From the NCBI GenBank assembly GCA_050732635.1, contig JBOHRE010000058.1, positions 1-20,859 of the forward strand: a DNA stretch of 20,859 bases, written 5' to 3'. The notes under the pieces are model-generated. The model saw nothing but the letters and a program-made list of their open reading frames with translations, ran no database searches and was not told the origin of the DNA. The position numbers and the translations under genes were made by a program. Each line of letters starts with the position of its first letter. The stretch's first letter is position 1. Shown piece by piece: positions 14,646-20,859 of this stretch. This stretch comes from JBOHRE01 sp050732635. GTDB lineage: Bacteria; Gemmatimonadota; Gemmatimonadetes; Longimicrobiales; RSA9.

Positions 14646-16387
14646 CGCGAGCTGGCGGACAGCGCCGCCACGTCCGAATCGACCTCGGTGGCAGGCGCTG
14701 CACTCGCGTCGCGCACGCCAGGTGCCTGCTGCGGCGGCGGCGCGGGAATCGTGAAGTGGAAACGGCTTCCCGCGCCGGCCTCGCTTTCGACCCAGATGCG
14801 CCCGCCGTGCGCCTCGACAATGCCCTTGGCAATGGCCAGGCCGAGGCCGAGGCCGCGCGAGTCCGCCCGATCCGCCTGCCAGAAGTCGCCGAAGACGTGC
14901 GGCAGATGGTCCCTGGCGATGCCGGGTCCGGTGTCGCCGACGGTGATGGTCGTCTCGGAGTCTCCGATCACGATACGAACACTGATGTGGCCGCCAGCGG
15001 GCGTGAATTTGAGCGCGTTGCCCACCAGGTTCGAGAACACCTGGTGGATGCGCAGCGGATCGATGAGGACGCGGGGGAGCGGGTGCGCCGCGTCGAGCGA
15101 GAGGTCGAGGCCCTTCGCGACCGCGAGTGGCCGCAGCATCTCGAGTGCCTCGTCGATGACGAGTCCAAGCGGCACATGTTTTGGCTCGATGGTGAGACGC
15201 CCGCTCTCGAGGCGGCGCAATTCGATCAGATCGCCGATGAGCTGATTCATACGCTCTGCGGAGCGGAGCACGATCTCCGTTTGACGTCGCTCGGTCGCGC
15301 GGTCTTCGGGCAGCAGGTCGAGCAACAGCTGTGCACCCATCGAGATCGCGTTCAACGGGTTGCGTAGATCGTGGGCGACGACGCCGAGCATCTCATCGCG
15401 CGAACGCGTGGCCTGCTGCATCCCGCGGTACAGGCGCGCGTTCTCGACCGCCAGGCCGGCGCGCCCGGCCAGCTCCTGCGCGAGCGCCAGGTCGGCGCTG
15501 TCGAAGATTCGGCCAGACTCGGCGGCAACCATGATCAGCTCGCCCAGCGTGCCATGCTTGGCGACGAGCGGCACGGCGATCAGTGAGCGCGGCTCGAGTT
15601 GCGCAATGATCTCGCGCTCGGCCGGGTCGGTCGTCACGCGCTCGATCATCTCGGTCGTGATCTGCGGGATGAGACGCGGGCCATTCGCGCTCAACGCGAC
15701 GCAGCGTTCGGCGATGACGCCGCTCCGGCAGTTGCGCGCTTCGCGCAGCAGGGGTTCCCGTTCCGGATCGGCGTGCGCGGCGCCAATGCGCTCGAAGGCG
15801 CCGCTCTCCTGGTCGATGATGTCGACCACGCAGTAGTCGGCGAGTCCCGGCACGGCGAGCCGCACGAGCTTGGCGAGCGTGGTCTGGTAGTCGAACGAGG
15901 TGGCGAGGACGTGGCTCGCGTCGGCCAGCAGCCGGGCGCGGCGTTCCATGCGTTCGGCGGTCTCGCGGGCGGCGGCTTGCTCGAGGTGGAGTCGGCGCGT
16001 CTCGAGCAGGTTGCGGATGCGGAGCAGCGTCTCCACGGCATCGATCGGCTTGGTCAGAAAGTCGTGAGCGCCGCTGGACAGCGCGCGTTGCTTCGCGGCG
16101 GGCGTGACGTCGGCGGTCAGCACCAGGATGGGCAGGTAGGTCTCGCCCCGGGTTCGCGCCGCGACGCGCTGCATCAGGTCGAAGCCGTCGACGTGAGGCA
16201 TGTGCAGGTCGAGCAGGACGAGATCGGGCTGCACCTCGTCGAGCAGCCGCTCCGCCTCTCGCGCGTCGCTCGCGGCGACCGAGTTGCGGTAGCCTTCGTC
16301 GGCAAGCAGCGCCTCGAGCAATGCAACGTTGGCGCTCTCGTCATCGACGATGAGGATCCGGGCGTCTTTGAAATCGCTGAAGCTCAT
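14642..16387 (-). CDS. Hybrid histidine kinase: REC-GAF-HisKA-HATPase
   Basis: This is a soluble 581-residue signalling kinase without membrane segments. The N-terminal receiver domain (about 9-128) has Asp15/Asp16, phospho-acceptor Asp60 (LVLLD), Thr91 and Lys113. A short coiled coil (about 130-155) and a GAF domain (about 160-318) follow. The kinase core starts with VVAHDLRNPLN (His339), then the N box NLVGNALKF (453-461), the G1 box DTGPGI (485-490) and the G2 box GLGLGLAI (512-519). An Ala/Ser-rich tail follows. A receiver in front of a kinase suggests it accepts phosphate or is gated by a partner, most simply the larger kinase encoded directly upstream. That gene overlaps it by ATGA. No output domain for DNA binding is present. 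Confidence 0.92.
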   Translation of the reverse strand: MSFSDFKDARILIVDDESANVALLEALLADEGYRNSVAASDAREAERLLDEVQPDLVLLDLHMPHVDGFDLMQRVAARTRGETYLPILVLTADVTPAAKQRALSSGAHDFLTKPIDAVETLLRIRNLLETRRLHLEQAAARETAERMERRARLLADASHVLATSFDYQTTLAKLVRLAVPGLADYCVVDIIDQESGAFERIGAAHADPEREPLLREARNCRSGVIAERCVALSANGPRLIPQITTEMIERVTTDPAEREIIAQLEPRSLIAVPLVAKHGTLGELIMVAAESGRIFDSADLALAQELAGRAGLAVENARLYRGMQQATRSRDEMLGVVAHDLRNPLNAISMGAQLLLDLLPEDRATERRQTEIVLRSAERMNQLIGDLIELRRLESGRLTIEPKHVPLGLVIDEALEMLRPLAVAKGLDLSLDAAHPLPRVLIDPLRIHQVFSNLVGNALKFTPAGGHISVRIVIGDSETTITVGDTGPGIARDHLPHVFGDFWQADRADSRGLGLGLAIAKGIVEAHGGRIWVESEAGAGSRFHFTIPAPPPQQAPGVRDASAAPATEVDSDVAALSASSR

Positions 16388-19300
16388 GGCGCAGTTCCGG
16401 TTCGGTCGAGAATGTGATCGACAGCGGCGAGAAACTCGTCGAGATCGAGCGGCTTGGTGAGGTAGGCGCTGGCGCCGGCGGCCATGAGTCGGTCGGGTGT
16501 GCCGCGCGTGGCATCGGCGCTGATCACGATGACCGGGATCGCGCGTGTCCGGGCGTCCGTCCTGAGCTCTGCGAGCACCGTTTCACCGCCCACATCGGGC
16601 AGGTGCAGGTCGAGCAGGATCAGGTCCGGTCGATGTTGGCGGGCCAACTCGAGGCCGAGCCGACCCTGAAGCGCCGGGACGAGTGCAATGCCGGGACGGC
16701 CGCTCAACAGCGACTCGATCAGACTGAGGTTCGCGAGGTTGTCCTCGATGTAGAGGATGCTGGCAGTGCGCTCGGCAGCGGCCGGCGTGCTGGCGGCTGC
16801 GTGGTGCGGGAGCGGCCGAGCCTGCAGTCGCTGGCTGGGGCTGTCGGCGAGCGGCAGCTCGAGCCAGAAGGTGCTGCCGCTGCCGGGCGCGCTGTCGACC
16901 TCGAGTTCGCCGCCCATGGCCTCGACGAGGCGGCGTGACAGCGCCAGGCCGAGGCCGGTGCCCTCGACCTCGGATTGCTCGGCGCCGAGCCGATCGAACG
17001 GCGTGAACAGCCGCTCGCGCAGCGACGCCGGAATACCGGGCCCGGTGTCGCGGACCGCGATCCGTAGTCGCGGCCGCGCGGCAGCAGCGCGACCAGGCCC
17101 CTCGGCGGCAGGCGTGCATTCGACGAAGACGCTGCCCCGCTCGCCGTTGTACTTGATGGCGTTCGACAGCAGGTTGAGCAGCACCTGGGTGAGCCGCTGC
17201 CGGTCGGCCCAGACGAAGATCTCGGCGTCGAGGCCGGCCGGCGGGTGGATCGTGCAGTCACGCGCCACGGCGAGTGGCCGGATCAGGTCGAGGGTCTCCT
17301 TCACGACCGTCGCGACCGGCACGGGCTCGAGTGAGAACTGCAGCCGGTTCGCCTCGATCCGGGCGATGTCGAGCACTTCGTTGATCAGGTCGAGCAGATG
17401 GCGGCCGGCCTTGAGGATGTGGTCCACCGCCTTCTTCTGCTGCTCCGGCAGCTCGCGGCGGCCGAGAAGCTGTGCAAAACCGAGAATGCTGTTGAGCGGT
17501 GTGCGCAGCTCATGACTCATGCGCGACAGGAACTCGCTCTTCGCGCGATTGGCGCGCTCGGCGCTCTCGCGCTCTCGTTCGGCCTCCTCGCGTGCACTCT
17601 GCAGCGCGTCCTCGAACCGCTTGCGTTCGGTGATGTCACGGAACCACCAGATGCGGCCATAATAGCGGCCATCGGCGGCGCGAACCGGGCCGCTGTAGCG
17701 GTCGAACACCGAGCCATCCTTGAGCAGGATCTCATCGCGACTGTGCTCATCGGGATGGGCATAGAGGTACTCGATGCGCTGTCCGAATTCGACAGGATCC
17801 ACGAGCTTGTCGAGGACCCAGCCGATGGCGCGCTCGTCGGAGCGCGACTCGACGATCTCGGGCGGAATGCCCCAGAGCTCGACGAAACGCTGGTTGTACG
17901 ACGTGATGCGGCCGTTCTCGCCGACCACCAGAATCCCGTCGATCGATGCCTCGCCCTGGGCCTCCAGCAGGGTGGTCTTGAGCAGCAGCTCGTCTTCGGT
18001 CGCCTTGCGTTCGGTGATGTCGCGGGACATGACGACCACGCCGACGTTCGACTCATCCAGGCGCATCGTGCGGCCGACCGATTCGAGCACGCGATACTCG
18101 CCGTTCTTGTGACGGTATCGGAGCGGGACCGTGCGTGTCTTACCCGGATGCTTCAGCACATCCTGCACGGCCGCGATTGTGGCCTCGTAATCGTCCTCGT
18201 GAATGCGCTCGAAGGCCCGCTTGCCGACCAGCTCTTCGGGCCGGTAGCCGAGCACCCGCTCGACCGACGGGCTGTAATAGCGGATGATCGAATCCGGCCC
18301 GATGACCGTGGCGAGATCGGACGAGTTCTCGACGATGGTGCGGAACAGCTGCAACTCGCGGTTGCTGGCGGCGAGCTCCGCGGTGCGCTGCTCGACGCGG
18401 CGCTCGAGCTCCGCGTTGGCCGCTTCCAGCTCCGCCTGCGCCTGCTTGCGCTCGGAGACATCGCGCGTGATCGCGAGCAGTCGGTCGCCGGTGGGCAGCG
18501 AGACACGGCGCAGGTTGACCTCGAGCCAGAGCTCGCGACCGGAGCTGTGCCGGCCGAGCCACTCGAAGAGCTGCGGCTCGCCGGCGGCAGCGCGCTGCAG
18601 CCGCTCGCGCGCGGCGGACCAGTCGTATTCGGGCCGCACGGCCGAAAGCACGCTCACGCCGCCGCGCTTGATCTCGTCCAGCGTCAGCCCGTGCAGCTCG
18701 CAGGCGCGTTGATTCGCATCCAGGATCTCGCCGGTCTCGATGTCGTGAACGTAGATTGCGTCGTTGGCGAGCTCGAAGATCGCACGGTAGGCGGCCTCGG
18801 AGTCGCGCAGCGCCTCCTCGGCGCGGCGCTCCGCAGTCACGTCGCGGTGGACAATGAAGACTTCGCGGACGGCGTCGGTCTCATCGCGGACGGGGCAGGC
18901 GAATGCATGGATCCAACGGGGCTCGAGATCGTCGCCCGCCGCGATCCGTTCCGGCGGCAGGTACGGCCGCACATCGAAACGGGTCGGTGGGATCTCGACC
19001 GCATCGCCGGCGAACGCGCGCCTGATGTAATCGGCGACGAATGCGAGCTGCTCGTCGTCGAGCGGGTTGAAGCGGCGCGCGTCCGCCTTGGTCATGTGGA
19101 ACAGCTGCTGCCAGGCGTGGTTGACCTCGAACGTCTCGCCGTCCGGCGAAAACAGCTGGATGCTGAACGGAAACTGCTCGAACAGCGCGCGGAACCGCGA
19201 CTCCGAGCGACGCAACGCGTCCTCGGTGGCACGCTGATCGGTGATGTCCTGGCACGCACCGATGAGCCGGACGACGCGGCCGTCGGCGTCGAGCGTGGGC

Positions 19301-19656
19301 TCACCGACGCTGCGTAGCACACGCTGCTCGCCGGATGGCCGGACGATGCGTTCCTCGAACTCGAACGGCTTGCCGGTGACGACAGCGCCCTCGATCTCGG
19401 CGCGCACGCGCTCCCGGTCGTCGGGGTGGACGAGCTCCAGGTAGGCGTCGAAGGTGGCGGCGAACTCGCCGGGTTCGAGGCCGTAGATGCGGTACAGCTC
19501 GTCGGACCAGCAGACGCTGTTGGCGAGCACGTCCCATTCCCAACTACCGAGTCGGGCGAGACGCTGGGTTGCGGCAAGCTGGCCGGCACGAACCTCGGCG
19601 CGGCCGGCGGATTGCCGCACCGCGACGCCTTCGTCGCGGGGTTCCGGAGCAATCAT
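16384..19656 (-). CDS. Multi-PAS hybrid histidine kinase with C-terminal receiver
   Basis: This 1090-residue sensor kinase has no membrane helix, so it senses in the cytoplasm. Five PAS domains are visible: about 30-140 (LGSWEWD, VHPDD), 150-275, 285-403, 437-550 and 560-680. Several end in RDxTERK-type linkers, and a coiled coil lies at 404-436. The kinase core has FLSRMSHELRTPLN (His715), the N box NLLSNAIKYN (828-837), G1 DTGPGI (870-875) and G2 GTGLGLAL (899-906). The C-terminal receiver (967-1085) has Glu971/Asp972, Asp1016 (LILLD), Ser1046 and Lys1068. The frame is open to TTG 19761, but those 35 residues are basic and unlike a domain, so I prefer ATG 19656; neither start has a clear Shine-Dalgarno sequence. 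It is the first gene of the operon with the second kinase (ATGA overlap) and the permease. Confidence 0.92.
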   Translation of the reverse strand: MIAPEPRDEGVAVRQSAGRAEVRAGQLAATQRLARLGSWEWDVLANSVCWSDELYRIYGLEPGEFAATFDAYLELVHPDDRERVRAEIEGAVVTGKPFEFEERIVRPSGEQRVLRSVGEPTLDADGRVVRLIGACQDITDQRATEDALRRSESRFRALFEQFPFSIQLFSPDGETFEVNHAWQQLFHMTKADARRFNPLDDEQLAFVADYIRRAFAGDAVEIPPTRFDVRPYLPPERIAAGDDLEPRWIHAFACPVRDETDAVREVFIVHRDVTAERRAEEALRDSEAAYRAIFELANDAIYVHDIETGEILDANQRACELHGLTLDEIKRGGVSVLSAVRPEYDWSAARERLQRAAAGEPQLFEWLGRHSSGRELWLEVNLRRVSLPTGDRLLAITRDVSERKQAQAELEAANAELERRVEQRTAELAASNRELQLFRTIVENSSDLATVIGPDSIIRYYSPSVERVLGYRPEELVGKRAFERIHEDDYEATIAAVQDVLKHPGKTRTVPLRYRHKNGEYRVLESVGRTMRLDESNVGVVVMSRDITERKATEDELLLKTTLLEAQGEASIDGILVVGENGRITSYNQRFVELWGIPPEIVESRSDERAIGWVLDKLVDPVEFGQRIEYLYAHPDEHSRDEILLKDGSVFDRYSGPVRAADGRYYGRIWWFRDITERKRFEDALQSAREEAERERESAERANRAKSEFLSRMSHELRTPLNSILGFAQLLGRRELPEQQKKAVDHILKAGRHLLDLINEVLDIARIEANRLQFSLEPVPVATVVKETLDLIRPLAVARDCTIHPPAGLDAEIFVWADRQRLTQVLLNLLSNAIKYNGERGSVFVECTPAAEGPGRAAAARPRLRIAVRDTGPGIPASLRERLFTPFDRLGAEQSEVEGTGLGLALSRRLVEAMGGELEVDSAPGSGSTFWLELPLADSPSQRLQARPLPHHAAASTPAAAERTASILYIEDNLANLSLIESLLSGRPGIALVPALQGRLGLELARQHRPDLILLDLHLPDVGGETVLAELRTDARTRAIPVIVISADATRGTPDRLMAAGASAYLTKPLDLDEFLAAVDHILDRTGTAP

Positions 19657-19962
19657 GGCTTTGGGGAGAGTGGGTGATCTCAGGCGAACGAGACCTTTAC
19701 GGCGGAATTGCCGCAGAGGTTTTTCTCGCGGAAGGGGCACGCGCGGGGCCGGTCGCTCCAAGTCACCTGCGCGGGAAATCTCGCATCGGCATGGGGGGCG
19801 GTCAATGAGACCGGACCGGCCCGGGCAGAGCAGTGGCCAGGCGGTCCGGGCAGCCAGCGGCCACGCGTTCCGGGGAACACGGCGACCCTGAGTTGCCGGC
19901 CCCGAAGCCGCGGCTATGTTGGCAGCAAGGACGTCGCCTCGATTACGTCAGGAGAACCGTCG
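19657..19962. other. Divergent intergenic region between the kinase operon and the lipoprotein gene
   Basis: These 306 bases should hold the promoter of the three-gene kinase operon on the minus strand and that of the lipoprotein gene on the plus strand. A short hairpin GCGG-AATTG-CCGC lies at 19702-19714, followed by a five-T run at 19720-19724, but the stem is too weak to call a terminator. No clear minus-strand promoter is visible. The open frames through the region look non-coding. Confidence 0.45.
19893..19920 (+). promoter_or_regulatory. Candidate sigma70-type promoter of the small lipoprotein gene
   Basis: TTGCCG (19893-19898) and TATGTT (19915-19920) are separated by 16 bases, each with four of six consensus matches. 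The transcript would start near 19927 and have a leader of about 36 bases. That leader contains the Shine-Dalgarno sequence GGAGA seven bases before ATG 19963. Confidence 0.4.
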
Positions 19963-20355
19963 ATGAGCCGAACGAATTCGTTGCTGACCGGTGCCGCGCT
20001 GCTCGGTGTGGCAGGCTGCGAGGTGCTCAGCATCGAGCCGGACCTCAGCACACTGACGGTCAATGGCGTGGTGGTGAACGCGGATCAGCAGGACCCGATT
20101 CCGGACGCCGCCGTGATCGTCGAGATCCGCGACGGCGCGACGTATCTGACGATCGACTCGACGCAAACCGGGCAGACCGGCGCCTATCAGCTACAGTTTG
20201 CCAATCCGTCACCCGATTCGGCGTACGTCAGCGCGAGCGCGCCCGGCTACCGCAGCTCGATCCGCGCGCCGCTCAACACGCGCCAGGCACGCACGCGTTA
20301 CGACTTCGAGCTGATGCCGCTCGGGCCGGACGGCGGAACGCAGGTGGGCCACTGA
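19963..20355 (+). CDS. Small lipoprotein with carboxypeptidase regulatory-like domain
   Basis: The product has 130 residues. The signal peptide ends in the lipobox GVAGC (Cys19), so the mature protein is lipid-anchored in the envelope. The rest (about 30-120) looks like one carboxypeptidase-regulatory-like beta-sandwich: VNGVVVNADQQDPIPDAAV, then GQTGAYQLQF, then YVSASAPGYRSS. This is the usual order of strand 1, the glycine turn and the APGY strand. Such domains usually act as binding or structural modules, so no enzyme activity is expected. ATG 19963 is supported by the lipobox position and the Shine-Dalgarno GGAGA. The longer open frame from 19708 adds 85 low-complexity residues and is rejected. 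It appears to be monocistronic. Confidence 0.82.
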   Translation: MSRTNSLLTGAALLGVAGCEVLSIEPDLSTLTVNGVVVNADQQDPIPDAAVIVEIRDGATYLTIDSTQTGQTGAYQLQFANPSPDSAYVSASAPGYRSSIRAPLNTRQARTRYDFELMPLGPDGGTQVGH

Positions 20356-20382
20356 GCCTGCCGGCAGTTGCGGCCAACGCTC

Positions 20383-20859
20383 CTAGGAAGGGTCCTGCGC
20401 GCCGTAGCGGGCGTGGATCAGGCGTGCCGTGCCATCCCGAAGCACCGTGACGAGATACAGATTGTCGTAGGCCGACTCGCCGAGCTGCGGCACGGGGCCG
20501 GCGCCGAGCGCCTGCACGATCAGCGGCGCAGTGTTGCTGTGGCCGACGACCAGCACTACGCGGCCGCGCTGCTCGTTGAGAATGCGCTGGGCGAGCTCAC
20601 GCGCATGTTGCTCGCCCTGTCCCGGCTGCACCTCGACGATCGTGATGTCGACGCCGAGCGCCGTGGCCAGCGGCACCGCCGTCTCGCGGGTGCGGCGGTA
20701 CTGCGTGGTGTAAACGGCCTCGACGCCGGCACGCGCGGCGACGTCGAGCAATGCGCGGGCGCGCTCGTGTCCTGCCTCGCTGAGCGGCGGATCGGCGTCA
20801 TCGCCGGCAGCGCGCTCCGCGTGCCGCACCACGATGACAGTGGTGGCGCCGTCCTGCGC
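20383..20859 (-). CDS. Histidine phosphatase family protein (partial, N-terminus beyond window)
   Basis: This is a phosphoglycerate-mutase-like phosphatase that works through a phospho-histidine. The first beta-strand with the catalytic His is VIVVRHAER, encoded near 20840-20814. The second conserved Arg is in TTQYRRTRETA, and the second His is in VVGHSNT. The frame stays open to the last base of the window, where it reads AQDGATTVIVVRHAE. GTG 20832 lies inside that strand, so it cannot be the start, and the true start is outside the window. At least 158 residues are visible, short for the family, so probably only a signal peptide or a few tens of residues are missing. The stop codon lies 27 bases from the convergent lipoprotein stop. 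Substrate unknown; SixA-like or small-molecule phosphatases are possible. Confidence 0.85.
   Translation of the reverse strand, partial: AQDGATTVIVVRHAERAAGDDADPPLSEAGHERARALLDVAARAGVEAVYTTQYRRTRETAVPLATALGVDITIVEVQPGQGEQHARELAQRILNEQRGRVVLVVGHSNTAPLIVQALGAGPVPQLGESAYDNLYLVTVLRDGTARLIHARYGAQDPS

Noticed and set aside
13617..15245. 542-residue plus-strand frame opposite the permease and kinase genes
   Set aside because: Charged low-complexity sequence spanning two genuine minus-strand genes; no domain and no ribosome site.
17398..19317. 639-residue plus-strand frame opposite the large histidine kinase
   Set aside because: It looks more protein-like than most shadows, but it contains no recognisable domain and is fully antisense to PAS, HisKA and HATPase sequence with intact motifs.
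20358..20367. Palindrome CTGCCGGCAG between the convergent lipoprotein and phosphatase genes
   Set aside because: Ten bases of GC-rich symmetry with no loop or T-run; too short to call a terminator or binding site in sequence of this composition.

Overview
The window is GC-rich, gene-dense bacterial chromosome. By eye roughly two thirds or more of the bases are G or C (not computed). Several lipoprotein signals (LGAC, GVAGC), few strong Shine-Dalgarno sequences, and hybrid PAS histidine kinases suggest a free-living didermic soil or aquatic bacterium. Gemmatimonadota would fit, but that is a weak inference because there is no rRNA or other marker gene. I see no tRNA, rRNA, CRISPR array, insertion sequence or phage gene.

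Layout, left to right. (1) 96-3174, plus: a two-gene TAXI-type TRAP importer, made of a lipoprotein-like binding protein and a fused membrane subunit whose genes overlap by 8 bases. (2) 3128-4661, minus: an operon of a YkuE-like metallophosphoesterase, a DUF4235 membrane protein and a 68-residue two-helix membrane protein. (3) 4694-4749: an imperfect heptad repeat. (4) 4773-7403, plus: an FMN-dependent 2-hydroxy-acid oxidase and a glutamate/dicarboxylate symporter. (5) 7402-7443: a second copy of the heptad repeat. (6) 7447-8745 minus and 8758-10185 plus: a cardiolipin-synthase-like phospholipase D protein and a MATE exporter, divergent with only 12 bases between them. (7) 10193-11635, minus: a CstB-like persulfide dioxygenase with one inactive-looking and one active-looking rhodanese domain. 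(8) 11850-12749, plus: a dienelactone-hydrolase-family lipoprotein. (9) 12750-13253: a gene-free convergent stretch holding two inverted copies of an undescribed repeat around TTTTTGGTACA-n3-TGTACA. (10) 13254-19656, minus: a tight operon of two hybrid histidine kinases and an APC amino-acid permease. Both junctions are 4-base NTGA overlaps, and the permease appears to start at CTG. (11) 19963-20355, plus: a small lipoprotein with a carboxypeptidase-regulatory-like domain. (12) 20383-20859, minus: a histidine phosphatase cut by the window end.

Three of the gene groups are uptake systems (TRAP, DAACS, APC), and one of these is tied to sensor kinases. The oxidase beside the DAACS symporter could form an organic-acid uptake and oxidation pair (inference). 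The items most worth following are the inverted repeat pair at 12901-13122, the CTG start of the permease, the sensor-permease operon without a DNA-binding regulator, and the two heptad repeats at gene borders. I found no clear large undescribed defence or mobile system.
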